A DNA stretch of 43,372 bases from Bacillota bacterium (GTDB lineage Bacteria; Bacillota; DTU014): positions 1-43,372 of the forward strand of contig JAAYAB010000178.1 in assembly GCA_012719595.1 (NCBI GenBank), read 5' to 3'. This document shows, piece by piece, positions 1 to 8,996 of the stretch (positions within the stretch are counted from its first letter, which is position 1; each line of letters opens with the position of its first letter). The position numbers and the translations under genes were made by a program. Below the pieces are notes generated by a model that was not told the origin of the DNA, did no database searches, and saw nothing but the letters and a program-made list of their open reading frames with translations.

Positions 1-2307
1 CTGCCTGTCTTGGTCTCTGCAGAACGGTTACAGCAGATCGTGGACTCTATTGAGAGAGATCGCGACAAGAAACTCTTCTACGACAACTACCTGCCGCTCT
101 CTCTGGAGCCTATCGGTCCGGACTACGAACGGGTAGAGATCGCTGACGTCGACAGCCGCTCGTTCTTAGGCGACTACGCTCTCAGGTCTCCCGGCGAGTC
201 GCTCACGACCGCCAAGGAGAGGGAGCTGTTCGCCGCATTGGTCGATACCATCGTCAAGAACAGGAGCGATGTTGACCGGAGGAGCCTGCTGCGGGCTTCC
301 CACGTATCGAAGCTGCTTGAATCTATGAAGCAGGGCGTTGTCATGATGCTCAACCCCAAGGCCTCCCGTTGGGATATCGAAGACATGACGGCGCTCATCA
401 AAGAGACCGGCTACACGCCCTTTGACGTGCAGGATGACCACATAGCCAATGACCTGGATCCTCCGAAGCCCAAGGTCGAGGTGTTCGCGATTCCGATCGA
501 ATACAGGCTGGACGGCCGCGACCTGGTTGTGACGGTTCCGCTGGATGAGATCCAGTATCCTGCTGACGTGTTGGACGCCAGCGGCAACCACGTTTCCTAT
601 CCGCTGCATTCGGTATCGTTGCTCGACTACTTCGGCGCGGCCGACCAGAGCGAAGAGGGGTACATCTTTGTGCCCGACGGCTCAGGAGCGCTGATCTACC
701 TCAACAACGGAAAGCTGTATGCAGAATCGTATCGGCGTCCAGTGTACGGTCCTGACTATGCAACACAGCGGTCCTGGGACGCGCCTACTTCTGAACAGAT
801 TCGCCTCCCGGTCTTTGGGATCAGACGGGGCGATATGAGCCTGGTCGGGATCATCGAAGATGGGGCAGCCAATACCAGAATCAAGGCAGACATAGCCGGG
901 AGAACAAACTCGTACAACACAGTCTGTGCGGAAATCATCGTGATGCCTGAAGGGCGGATCTCGCTGCCGAGCGAGCATTGGAACATCAGAAGCGCATTTC
1001 AGGCGAGGAAGTCGACAGGCAGCGTGTCAGTCCGATATGGCTTCCTCTATGGCGACAGCGCTGATTACGTTGGGATGGCGGCATACTACCGGGATTTCCT
1101 CATGTCGCAATGCGGGCTCGAGCGGGTGGCGACTCAAGGAGACATACCGTTCTTTGTCGAGCTGATCGGCGGTGTGAGCATAAAGACGCCAGTACTAGGC
1201 GCCCCGATCAGGAGGACGGTGCCCCTGACGACTTTTTCGGAGTGCCAGTCTATCATTGGAAGCCTTTTGGATGCGGGCGTCGCAAACATCAGGCTTCGGT
1301 ACTCAGGATGGCTGGAAGGTGGGCTCGACTCTACCTTCCCATACAAGGCAGAAATGGATCGGGCCCCCGGCAGCAGGGAAGAGCTGCGCCGCCTTCAGCA
1401 GTACCTCGCCGAGCAGGGCGTCAACCTCTTCCCGGACGTGTCTCTGCTGAACTCCGGCATGGATGACTTCAACAGACAGAAGGACGCCTCGCGGTTCCTG
1501 GATCGACAGGTGGCCAGGGTCTTTAGGGAAGAGATCACCGAGTACGACTACCAGAGGGGCGGAAAGGACTTCCGCTATGTGGTGTCTCCGGGCAGGCTGG
1601 AGGTGCTGGTGGATCGCTTCTTGGATGGGTATGTAGGTTACGGCTTCGAGGGCATGTCTCTGAGATACATGGGGACTCAGGTCAACTCAGACTTCAACGT
1701 CAAGGCTGTTGTGGACCGCGGTCAGGCGGAGAAGATCATACGGAATCAGCTGAACAAGTTCAGGGAGACAGGACTGGAGCTCATGGTGTCTGGAGGCAAT
1801 GCGCTGGCGCTTCCATATGCCCGCAATGTCGTCGAGGTCCCGACCACTTCGAGTAGGTACTTCATTATGGATGAGACGGTGCCGTTCTATCAGATCGCTG
1901 TTCATGGGCTCATTGACTACGCGGGTGAGCCGATCAACACCTCCGTTGACCCCGGGGAAGCGTTCCTCAAAGCAGCGGAGACAGGCTCGTCGCTTTATTA
2001 CAGGTGGGTGTATCGGGATCCGTCGATTCTGAAAGACACTGAGTTCAGCTATCTGATGTCGGTCTACTACAGGAACTTCGAGTCGTCCGCGGTGGCGCTC
2101 TACGGGAAGCTCAACAGTGTGCTTCGCGATGTGCAGGGACAGCTGATTGTCGATCACGAGCGCCTCGCAGCAGGCGTCTACAAGACGACCTATGAGAACG
2201 GGCGTGCGGTCATTGTCAACTACAACTACGACGCTGTCACGGTTGAGGGAATCGAGGTCGGTGCCCGGGATTTCGTTGCGGTGGCAGGAGGTGAACGGGA
2301 CAAATGA
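1..2307 (+). CDS. DUF5696 domain-containing extracytoplasmic protein, 5' end outside window
   Basis: Large protein of the DUF5696 family, which accompanies sugar ABC transporters in Paenibacillus-like Firmicutes; its molecular role is unknown, and it may help hold or process glycan at the cell surface. The reading frame is open from base 1 and the residues before the first TTG (L-P-V) match the paralogue at 40518-43298, so the true start and signal peptide lie upstream of the window. Shared blocks with the paralogue include EGYIFVPDGSGALIYLN, VNSDF and the C-terminal YENG...VNYN. The conserved Trp codon at 1309-1311 (Y-S-G-W-L) is the position that is TAG in the paralogue. The stop overlaps the next permease start (ATGA), so the two are translationally coupled. 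Family call firm, function unknown. Confidence 0.85.
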   Translation: MPVLVSAERLQQIVDSIERDRDKKLFYDNYLPLSLEPIGPDYERVEIADVDSRSFLGDYALRSPGESLTTAKERELFAALVDTIVKNRSDVDRRSLLRASHVSKLLESMKQGVVMMLNPKASRWDIEDMTALIKETGYTPFDVQDDHIANDLDPPKPKVEVFAIPIEYRLDGRDLVVTVPLDEIQYPADVLDASGNHVSYPLHSVSLLDYFGAADQSEEGYIFVPDGSGALIYLNNGKLYAESYRRPVYGPDYATQRSWDAPTSEQIRLPVFGIRRGDMSLVGIIEDGAANTRIKADIAGRTNSYNTVCAEIIVMPEGRISLPSEHWNIRSAFQARKSTGSVSVRYGFLYGDSADYVGMAAYYRDFLMSQCGLERVATQGDIPFFVELIGGVSIKTPVLGAPIRRTVPLTTFSECQSIIGSLLDAGVANIRLRYSGWLEGGLDSTFPYKAEMDRAPGSREELRRLQQYLAEQGVNLFPDVSLLNSGMDDFNRQKDASRFLDRQVARVFREEITEYDYQRGGKDFRYVVSPGRLEVLVDRFLDGYVGYGFEGMSLRYMGTQVNSDFNVKAVVDRGQAEKIIRNQLNKFRETGLELMVSGGNALALPYARNVVEVPTTSSRYFIMDETVPFYQIAVHGLIDYAGEPINTSVDPGEAFLKAAETGSSLYYRWVYRDPSILKDTEFSYLMSVYYRNFESSAVALYGKLNSVLRDVQGQLIVDHERLAAGVYKTTYENGRAVIVNYNYDAVTVEGIEVGARDFVAVAGGERDK

Positions 2308-3212
2308 AGAGATTCCGAATGAATCTGGAACGCCAGAAAGCCCTCTACGGCATCTTTTTCACGATGCCCTTTGTGGTAGGCTTTGTCCTGTTCTTCGTCA
2401 ACCCGTTCATCAAGTCAATGCTCATCAGCCTGAGCGACATCAGGTTCACTCAGACCGGGTACGAGCTGAACTATGTCGGCCTGAAGCACTACGAGTTCAT
2501 GCTGTTCGTGGACACCCAGTACATCCGCAAGATCGTGGATGCGTTCCTTCAGACGCTGAAGGACGTCCCGATGGTCATCAGCTTTAGCCTGTTCTCGGCC
2601 ATCATTCTGAATCAGAAGTTCAGAGGGAGGACACTGGCTAGGGTCATCTTCTTCCTGCCGGTCATCCTTTCAGCCGGCATTGTGCTGCGCATGGAGAGAG
2701 CTGACTTTGTCACACAAGTGCTGATGAATTCCGAGCTGGTCGGCGCAGGCGGACCTGCCGTGTTCAGCGACGCTGCGGTGCGGGCGTTCTTCGAGCAGCT
2801 GAGCCTTCCGTCTTCGTTCATCAGCTTCCTCATGGCGGCTGTGGACAACGTCGCAGTGATAATCAGGGCGTCCGGGATCCAGATACTCGTATTTCTCGCT
2901 GGACTTCAGTCGATCCCGGCGTCCCTCTACGAAGCCGCCGACGCAGAAGGTGCCACGGGCTGGGAGCGCTTCTGGGTGGTCACGTTCCCGATGCTGACGC
3001 CTTTGATCTTGGTAAACATCATCTTTACCATTATTGATTCGTTCACGGCTGGAAACAGCGAGATGATGAACACGATCTACGACGCAGTATCCTTGTCCTC
3101 AATGGGGTATAGCCTGAGCTCGGCGATGGCCTGGTTCTACTTCGCCTTCGTTGCGATCGTGCTTGCAGTCGTGATCAAGATTGTCTCCAAAGGAGTGCTG
3201 TACCACCAGTAG
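2304..3212 (+). CDS. Carbohydrate ABC transporter permease (MalF/UgpA type)
   Basis: Inner-membrane subunit of a binding-protein-dependent sugar importer (302 aa, normal for the UgpA/MalF group). A first hydrophobic helix lies at about residues 14-36 and further membrane helices follow. The cytoplasmic EAA loop that docks the ATPase is visible at about 209-228 (EAADAEGATGWERFWVVTFP). The start ATG overlaps the stop of the DUF5696 gene by four bases. It is followed 18 bases later by the second permease and then by the binding protein. No ATPase gene is present, as is usual in Firmicutes where a shared MsmX/UgpC-type ATPase serves many importers. Substrate cannot be read from this subunit; the neighbours suggest an oligosaccharide, possibly manno-configured. 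Confidence 0.92.
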   Translation: MKRFRMNLERQKALYGIFFTMPFVVGFVLFFVNPFIKSMLISLSDIRFTQTGYELNYVGLKHYEFMLFVDTQYIRKIVDAFLQTLKDVPMVISFSLFSAIILNQKFRGRTLARVIFFLPVILSAGIVLRMERADFVTQVLMNSELVGAGGPAVFSDAAVRAFFEQLSLPSSFISFLMAAVDNVAVIIRASGIQILVFLAGLQSIPASLYEAADAEGATGWERFWVVTFPMLTPLILVNIIFTIIDSFTAGNSEMMNTIYDAVSLSSMGYSLSSAMAWFYFAFVAIVLAVVIKIVSKGVLYHQ

Positions 3213-3230
3213 AGGGTGGGGAGGGTAACG

Positions 3231-4145
3231 ATGTTGCCGACCTTGCGCCTGAGGCGGATATGGTTTCGAAACATAAAGCACTGGCCGTGGGTGCTGGTTA
3301 GGACAGCGCTCCTGGTTGCGATCTCGTATGTCATCATCTTCCCACTGCTATCCAAGCTGTCCACGGCATTCATGACCGAGAGCGACATGTGGGACGCGAC
3401 AGTCAGGTGGATACCGAGAAGGTTCACCCTGGAGAACATCCAGCTTGTCATCGAGCTCATGTCCTACCCGCGCGCCCTGTTCAACACGGGTTTGCTGACG
3501 ACCGTGGTCAGCGTGCTGCAGGTCGCGTCGTGCACGTTGATCGGCTACGGGCTTGCGCGGCTGAGCTTCAGAGGCAGCGGCCTGATCACCGCTCTGGTCG
3601 CTTTCGTCTTGGTGGTGCCGCCGCAGGTGACGATAATACCGCAGTACTTGAACTTCAGGTTCTTCAACCTGTACGGACTGCTTCCAGAGCCGGGTATCAA
3701 CCTGATCGGCAGCTTCTGGCCTTTTGTACTGATGTCGGTCACCGGCATGGGTATCAAGAACGGCATATTCATCCTGATAATGCGGCAGTTCTTCAAAGGG
3801 ATGTCGAGCAGCCTGGAGGAGGCCGCCTATGTCGATGGCGCCGATCCTCTGCGGACGTTCCTTTCGATCATGCTGCCGAATGCGATTCCTGCACTGGTAA
3901 CGGTGTTTCTCTTTGCTTTCGTGTGGCAGTGGAACGACTTCCTGTATACCAGCCTGTTCATGAGCGGGAAGACGTTCTTGACCACGATGCTCTCACGCAT
4001 CGGAACAGGTATCCTCACGCCGTCGATCGTGACGCTGCGCAACAACACAGGAATGCTGTTGCTGATTGCTCCTTTGCTGCTGGTGTATGTGCTGATGCAG
4101 CGTCACTTCATCGAGAGCGTAGAACGGACAGGGCTGGTGGAGTAA
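3231..4145 (+). CDS. Carbohydrate ABC transporter permease (MalG/UgpE type)
   Basis: Second membrane subunit of the sugar importer (304 aa). ATG at 3231 is preferred to the in-frame GTG at 3216 because a GGGGAGGG ribosome binding site sits at 3219-3226, directly before it. An N-terminal membrane helix is seen at about residues 21-42. The EAA loop is at about 195-215 (EEAAYVDGADPLRTFLSIM), and the C terminus ends with the short RHFIESVERTGLVE-type tail typical of MalG/UgpE partners. It lies between the first permease and the solute-binding protein, and the three form one importer. The 151 bases to the binding protein hold no convincing gene. Confidence 0.92.
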   Translation: MLPTLRLRRIWFRNIKHWPWVLVRTALLVAISYVIIFPLLSKLSTAFMTESDMWDATVRWIPRRFTLENIQLVIELMSYPRALFNTGLLTTVVSVLQVASCTLIGYGLARLSFRGSGLITALVAFVLVVPPQVTIIPQYLNFRFFNLYGLLPEPGINLIGSFWPFVLMSVTGMGIKNGIFILIMRQFFKGMSSSLEEAAYVDGADPLRTFLSIMLPNAIPALVTVFLFAFVWQWNDFLYTSLFMSGKTFLTTMLSRIGTGILTPSIVTLRNNTGMLLLIAPLLLVYVLMQRHFIESVERTGLVE

Positions 4146-4296
4146 TCGAAGATCACGAGTTGGGAGGTGGTTGATTTGGGCTAGGTGCACTGCAAACGGT
4201 CGACGAGGCGTCGAACAAGCTTCTGTGGCCGATGCCAAGGTCAATCGAGAGTGACTTCACCCAGAAAGCGACTTCATTCAACTAGGAGGGATCTTC

Positions 4297-5583
4297 GTGA
4301 ATAGAGCGCTGAGGTTCAGAGTCTGCATTTCCGTTGTGCTTGCGGTATGTCTGTGTCTGACACTCTTTGGTGTTGCTAGTGCTCAGTCGTACAACCTTGG
4401 CGGGAAGACCGTCACCTTCCTTCTGCATGGTGGCTTGGTCACGCTGTTCAACACCCCCGAGATGATGGACAAGCGGCTCCAGGTCGAGAAGGACTTCAAC
4501 TGCAAGATCGAGGTCCTCGAGGTCCAGTGGGACCAGTATCCCAACACGATCACGAGGAGACTTATGTCCGGCGAGTCGGCCTATGACGTGATCTCTCACA
4601 TTGGCAGTGGCGACATAGTCACCTTGATGAGCCAGGGGGCATTGATGCCGCTCGACAATGTGCTGCCGGAAGTGTACCGGAACAACGTGCCGAGCCTCTC
4701 CAAGGACCTGATGGAGAGCCTCAGGTACAAGGGCAATCTCTACGCATTCGTCACAGGGAGCTCCTCTGCCATTGACATGATGGAGTATGTAGCCTACAAC
4801 AAAGAGATCTTCGAGTCGATGGCATTGCCGGATCCCTATGAGCTCTACCTCAACGACGAGTGGACATGGGACACCTTTACCGACATCGCAAAGAGGCTGA
4901 CCGTGGACATCGACAACGACGGGGCCATAGATCAGTGGGGCTTCGACATCTTCCCGACGATCAGCGTGGTGCTGAGCAACGACGGCCGGTATGTCAGGAG
5001 CATCGACGGCAAGATGACGTTCACGGCAGACGAGAAGAACGTCGTCGAGGCTCTGAACCAGATGGACGCCTGGTGGCAGGCGGGCATCTTCAGGGGCTAT
5101 GGGCCTGATGCGTTCGTGGCGGGCAAGACTGGGATGTTCTACATGAACCACTACGTCCTGAGAGACCTGCTGAACCCGGCAACCGGAGCCTGGGACGTCG
5201 ACTTCGACTTCGGCATCGTCCCGGTGCCCAAGGGGCCGTCGGCCACCGGTTACAGAGGTGCCGCGATGGGCTTCAACTATGCATGCCTGCCTGCCAACTC
5301 CGCAGAGCCTGAGGCTTTGATCGCACTGGTCAATGCCCTGTATCCGTGCGAGCAGCTGATCGAAGGCACGATGGAGTCCTTCAGGCAGTGGGCGCCGAAC
5401 AGAGAGTCGTATGAGGTGCTGGTCGACTCCATCACCAAGTGGGAGGGAGCTACCGACCCGTACTTCGGCCGCGTGGCTGATGGTTGGGGCGGCTTCCAGC
5501 GCGGCGACAAAGACTGGAGCTCGTTCCTGGCATCGATCAAGCCGGAGAAGCAGGCAATCCTAGACGACATCTTCGGCGAGTAG
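4297..5583 (+). CDS. Extracellular solute-binding protein, family 1 (sugar importer)
   Basis: Substrate-binding component of the importer, 428 aa. The GTG start has an AGGAGGG site 9 bases upstream. A signal peptide covers roughly residues 1-29 (hydrophobic core VVLAVCLCLTLFGVASA, cleavage likely after ASA). No lipobox Cys follows, since Gln-Ser come next, so either it is anchored in another way or a Cys inside the hydrophobic core is used. The mature part shows the family-1 layout, with an N-terminal GKTVTFLLHGG strand, a hinge around EYVAYNKEIFE and a C-terminal lobe rich in Trp and Tyr. It follows the two permeases in the same direction. The ligand cannot be inferred from sequence alone; hydrolase and phosphorylase genes downstream suggest a manno-oligosaccharide. 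Confidence 0.9.
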   Translation: MNRALRFRVCISVVLAVCLCLTLFGVASAQSYNLGGKTVTFLLHGGLVTLFNTPEMMDKRLQVEKDFNCKIEVLEVQWDQYPNTITRRLMSGESAYDVISHIGSGDIVTLMSQGALMPLDNVLPEVYRNNVPSLSKDLMESLRYKGNLYAFVTGSSSAIDMMEYVAYNKEIFESMALPDPYELYLNDEWTWDTFTDIAKRLTVDIDNDGAIDQWGFDIFPTISVVLSNDGRYVRSIDGKMTFTADEKNVVEALNQMDAWWQAGIFRGYGPDAFVAGKTGMFYMNHYVLRDLLNPATGAWDVDFDFGIVPVPKGPSATGYRGAAMGFNYACLPANSAEPEALIALVNALYPCEQLIEGTMESFRQWAPNRESYEVLVDSITKWEGATDPYFGRVADGWGGFQRGDKDWSSFLASIKPEKQAILDDIFGE

Positions 5584-5589
5584 TATACC

Positions 5590-5775
5590 ATAGATCGCTG
5601 ATTTGCGTTCGGATCCTCTGACGATGGTCTGCGCTCGGGTTTTCTAGCAATGATCTGCGTCGTGGTGTCCGACGATGGTCTGCGTTGCGGATCCGGACGA
5701 TGGTCTGTGTTCGGGTGCTCTGGATATGTTCCGCATCGGGGCATCCGGACGATCTGTGATCGGGTCCTCTCCGAC
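5590..5775. repeat. Degenerate tandem repeat, about 26-bp unit, seven copies
   Basis: Seven imperfect head-to-tail units of 24-33 bp can be read between the binding-protein gene and the next gene. Unit starts are at about 5590, 5623, 5650, 5674, 5699, 5726 and 5751. The best-conserved core is GATGGTCTGCGTTCGG and most units end in CCGAC or a variant. The array lies wholly between genes and its unit is not seen elsewhere in the window. Confidence 0.7.
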
Positions 5776-5908
5776 TTGCCTCTCGGGCTTCGATGGCTTC
5801 GACCCTCCCCTCGAGGGAGAAGACCGATCAAGGCGGGGGGAGGTTCGAGAGGACCCAATTCTCAAAAGCCCAGGATTTCGAGATTTGCAGTTGAGTGGGG
5901 GAATCGGA
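5776..5908. other. Gap before the URO-D-like gene: small stem-loops
   Basis: No gene is seen here. The stretch contains a perfect 10-base palindrome CCCTCGAGGG at 5808-5817, and a possible longer stem between CCTCCCC (5804-5810) and GGGGAGG (about 5837-5843). No T-tract follows, so a classical intrinsic terminator is not supported. A leader structure or mRNA stability element is possible but unproven. Confidence 0.35.
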
Positions 5909-6880
5909 TTGACCTCTAAAGAGCGTGTCTTGACAGCCCTGCGATGCCAGAAGCCCGATCGAGTTCCCTTCATGGAACTCGGAGTCGACTACGTGGTAGG
6001 TCAGAGGCTTTTGAAGAAAGAACGGTACGACCAAGGTGAACTGGCCGAGTTCCTCTGCTTGGATGGGATCGGCACGGGCCTTTATCCGACGATCTACGTA
6101 GAGCGGCGGACAGACGAGACAGGCCGCAGCTTCATTGTGGGCGGGCAGATCAAGGATCGCAGCGACTTGAGCATGGTCGATCCGGGCGACCCAACCGACC
6201 AGTTTCGGTACGATCAGGTCAAGAAGTTCGTCGACAAGCACGGCGACAGGTATGCGATCTTCGCAGCCACGAACATAGGGCTGGACCCGCTCCTGCTCAG
6301 CATGGGGCCGGAGAGCTTCGCGTACGCGCTCGTAGATGACCCCAAACTCGTCGAAGAGATCCTGGACATATACGCGGAGTGGAGCGCAGAGGTGGTGACC
6401 AGGCTCCAGCAGTGCGGGGTTGACATCATTTGGTTCACAGACGACATCGCGTTCAACAGCTCGATGATGTTCTCGCCGGAGTTTTTCCGCGAGGTGGCCA
6501 AACCCAGGCTCGCGAGGGTAATGGACCGAGTCAAGGTTCCGGCCATATTCCACAGCGATGGATTCATACTGCCAATCATCGATGACCTAATCGAGCTCGG
6601 ATTCAGCGGGATCCATCCCCTTGACCCCTGTGCTGTCGACATCGAACAGGTCAAAGAGAAGTATGGGTCGAGGATCTGTCTGGTTGGCAACATCGACCTC
6701 AGGTATACCTTGGTCAACGGAAAGCCACATGAGGTGGAGCAGGAAGTCAAGGACAGGGTCACGCGAATCGGGCGTGACGGAGGGTACATTCTCTCGAGCG
6801 CAAACACGATAACGAGTTACTGCAAAGACGAGAATATTCTGGCGATGAGGGATGCGCTCCTCAAGTACGGAGCAGTGTAG
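5909..6880 (+). CDS. Uroporphyrinogen decarboxylase (URO-D)-like protein, HSDG type
   Basis: TIM-barrel protein of the URO-D/methyltransferase superfamily, 323 aa. The frame is open far upstream, but similarity to the family begins at the TTG at 5909 (T-S-K-E-R-V-L-T-A-L), which has a GTGGGGG ribosome binding site about 7 bases before it; the upstream part is repeat DNA. Family motifs seen are PDRVPFMELG near the N terminus, WFTDDIAF near the middle, HSDG at about residues 215-218 and a C-terminal ILSSANTITSY. A second family member at 15897 has HSCG instead. Such proteins often occur in sugar clusters of Firmicutes; haem synthesis is unlikely here. A corrinoid- or C1-related methyl transfer is possible, but no corrinoid protein is encoded in the window. 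Confidence 0.85.
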   Translation: MTSKERVLTALRCQKPDRVPFMELGVDYVVGQRLLKKERYDQGELAEFLCLDGIGTGLYPTIYVERRTDETGRSFIVGGQIKDRSDLSMVDPGDPTDQFRYDQVKKFVDKHGDRYAIFAATNIGLDPLLLSMGPESFAYALVDDPKLVEEILDIYAEWSAEVVTRLQQCGVDIIWFTDDIAFNSSMMFSPEFFREVAKPRLARVMDRVKVPAIFHSDGFILPIIDDLIELGFSGIHPLDPCAVDIEQVKEKYGSRICLVGNIDLRYTLVNGKPHEVEQEVKDRVTRIGRDGGYILSSANTITSYCKDENILAMRDALLKYGAV

Positions 6881-6993
6881 TTGATGCGGGCTCTCCTGAC
6901 AGGGGTAAGCCCCGGCGCAACGTTTGTCCACATGGACAGCTTTGTCATCAACAAGTCAGTCATCAAGGAGTATAGCGGCGGAGGTTGAGAGCG

Positions 6994-7977
6994 ATGAGCA
7001 GAGTTGCTATCATCGGCAATGAGCTTGCCAATATCCCCTGGGAGGAGAGGCCTCAGGGTTGTTCGGATGTGGTTTGGCGCTCGACGATGAACCCGGTTAT
7101 CCCGAGAAACCTGATCCCATGTTCTAACAGCATTTTCAACAGTGCCGTGGTGCCGTTCAAGGGTGCATTTGCTGGCGTCTTCCGTGTGGACGACAGAGCC
7201 CGCAACATGAGGATACACGCAGGGCGGAGCGAGGACGCGATACACTGGCAGATCGAACACGAACCTATCCGCTTCAAATGCGATGATCCGGAGATCGGAA
7301 GGTTCGTATACGGGTACGATCCGAGAGTATGCTGGATCGAGGACAGGTACTACGTCACCTGGTGCAACTGGTACTACGGCCCCACGATAGGTGTCGCCTA
7401 CACTTATGACTTCAAGGATTTCTACCAGATAGAGAACGCCTACCTGCCCTTCAACCGCAACGGCGTGCTGTTCCCGCGGAAGATCAGAGGCAAGTATATG
7501 ATGCTGAGCCGGCCCAGCGACAACGGGCACACGCCTTTCGGCGACATATTCGTCAGTGAAAGCCCTGACATGATTCACTGGGGGCACCACCGCCATGTGA
7601 TGGGCACCGTAGGAGGTTGGCAGAGCACCAAGATCGGAGCAGGTCCGGTGCCTATAGAGACCACAGAGGGCTGGCTGCTGATCTACCACGGCGTGCTGAC
7701 GTCGTGCAACGGGTTCGTATACAGCGCCGGGGCCGCTCTTCTCGACCTTGAGGAGCCGTGGAAGGTAATGTACAGGACTGCGCCGTACATCATTTCACCG
7801 CAGACTCTGTACGAGTGCGTCGGAGATGTGCCGAACGTGGTGTTCCCCTGTGCAGCGCTGGCTGACGCACGTACGGGCAGGATCGCCGTCTATTACGGCG
7901 CAGCAGACACAGTGACCTGTGTGGCCTTTGCCAAGGTTGATGAGCTTGTTGATTTCATCAAGAGCAATTCGTTGTGA
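6994..7977 (+). CDS. GH130-like beta-mannoside phosphorylase / glycosidase
   Basis: Predicted five-bladed beta-propeller glycoside phosphorylase of family GH130 (327 aa). Typical members split beta-1,4-mannosides with phosphate to give mannose-1-phosphate plus mannose, glucose or GlcNAc. Family features seen are [20 protein letters not shown] near residues 40-65, [17 protein letters not shown] near 105-121 (containing the region of the catalytic Asp), [20 protein letters not shown], and GWLLIYHGV near 225. ATG 6994 is chosen over TTG 6985 because GGAGG ends 9 bases before it. Neighbours are a mannanase-like hydrolase, mannose-6-P isomerase and glucosamine-6-P deaminase, which fits mannosyl-GlcNAc or manno-oligosaccharide phosphorolysis. 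Family confident, exact substrate inferred. Confidence 0.82.
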   Translation: MSRVAIIGNELANIPWEERPQGCSDVVWRSTMNPVIPRNLIPCSNSIFNSAVVPFKGAFAGVFRVDDRARNMRIHAGRSEDAIHWQIEHEPIRFKCDDPEIGRFVYGYDPRVCWIEDRYYVTWCNWYYGPTIGVAYTYDFKDFYQIENAYLPFNRNGVLFPRKIRGKYMMLSRPSDNGHTPFGDIFVSESPDMIHWGHHRHVMGTVGGWQSTKIGAGPVPIETTEGWLLIYHGVLTSCNGFVYSAGAALLDLEEPWKVMYRTAPYIISPQTLYECVGDVPNVVFPCAALADARTGRIAVYYGAADTVTCVAFAKVDELVDFIKSNSL

Positions 7978-7998
7978 GCTTCATGAGGAGGAATACAT

Positions 7999-8967
7999 GT
8001 GGATCGTCGCATGTTTGTGAAGGGGTTCACCTTCGGCTGGATGGGAAGAAGAGGCGAGTACCGAGAGCCGTACGCAGTGGACTCATTGAAGAAGCTGAAG
8101 GATACGGGATGTGCGTCGATAGCTTTCGCGTTCGATACACCTCAAGACACAGTGCTGTCCACCCGGGTGTACTTCGACTACGAAATGAGCCCGACAGACA
8201 AGGACATATGCTTCATCATTGACAAGGCCCATGAGATGGGCATGGAAGTCTGCCTGAAGCCTGTCATCAATCCTCGGGACGGACTGTGGCGCGCTTACAT
8301 CGACTTCCCCGACGGAGCAGACCACTACTGGAAGGCCTGGTTTGCGTCCTACCGAGCGTACATGCGCCACTATGCCGAGATCGCAGAGGAAACCGGGTGC
8401 GAGATGTACTGCATCGGGTGCGAAATGGTAGGCACGCAGAGAAAGACCGCCTACTGGCGGGAAGTGATCGATGTAGTCAGAGGGGTATATCACGGCATTG
8501 TGACATACAACGCCAACCATGGCAATGAGGACGGAATTGATTGGCTGGGAGACCTCGACCTCATAGGCATCAGCGGCTACTATCCTGTAGGCCGGCAGAC
8601 GGATGGCAGCGTAGAGGGCTTGATGGCGAACTGGCAGAAGGTGAAGGAGAAGCTCTACGGCATACACAAGAGATTCGGTCCGAACATCTACTTCGCAGAG
8701 ATCGGATGCCGGAGTGCCAAGGGATGCCTCGACATGCCCTGGGATGGTGCAACCGAGCTCCCGTATGATGAAGACGAGCAGGCGAAGTTCTACCTGACTG
8801 CGCTGAAGGCGTTCTGGGATGAGCCGTGGTTTTCCGGGTACCATTGGTGGGACTGGAGTCACAAGCTCTACAGCATAGACGAAGCCAAGACGGACAGGAG
8901 TTTCGGCATATACGGCAAGAAAGCTGAGGCCATCCTCAGAGAGTGGTATAGTAAAGAGGTGAAGTAG
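7999..8967 (+). CDS. GH113-like glycoside hydrolase (mannanase-type TIM barrel)
   Basis: Intracellular (no signal peptide) TIM-barrel hydrolase of 322 aa resembling GH113 endo-beta-1,4-mannanases. It shows FVKGFTFGW at the N terminus, KPVINPRDGLWRAYI, a probable acid/base Glu in IGCEM (about residue 142), LDLIGISGYYPV, and a probable nucleophile Glu in FAEIGCRS (about 234), followed by the WWDWS motif before the C terminus. The GTG start at 7999 has AGGAGGA 6 bases upstream, 22 bases after the GH130 gene. A cytoplasmic hydrolase next to a phosphorylase and an importer suggests final trimming of imported manno-oligosaccharides. Another glycosidase specificity in the same clan cannot be excluded. 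Confidence 0.78.
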   Translation: MDRRMFVKGFTFGWMGRRGEYREPYAVDSLKKLKDTGCASIAFAFDTPQDTVLSTRVYFDYEMSPTDKDICFIIDKAHEMGMEVCLKPVINPRDGLWRAYIDFPDGADHYWKAWFASYRAYMRHYAEIAEETGCEMYCIGCEMVGTQRKTAYWREVIDVVRGVYHGIVTYNANHGNEDGIDWLGDLDLIGISGYYPVGRQTDGSVEGLMANWQKVKEKLYGIHKRFGPNIYFAEIGCRSAKGCLDMPWDGATELPYDEDEQAKFYLTALKAFWDEPWFSGYHWWDWSHKLYSIDEAKTDRSFGIYGKKAEAILREWYSKEVK

Positions 8968-8996
8968 CGTAGTGGCATAGGGAGGAACACACGTCG

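Noticed and set aside
4146-4296. Short gene between permease and binding protein (GGGAGGTGG followed by TTG)
   Set aside because: The frame ends after about 28 codons with no recognisable motif; the gap more likely carries a processing or regulatory signal that I cannot define.
4282-5151. 289-codon minus-strand open frame
   Set aside because: Shadow of the solute-binding protein gene; that gene has a signal peptide, binding site and family motifs.
5675-5908. N-terminal extension of the first URO-D-like protein
   Set aside because: The frame is open but lies in the tandem repeat and has no protein-like composition; family similarity starts at TTG 5909 after a binding site.
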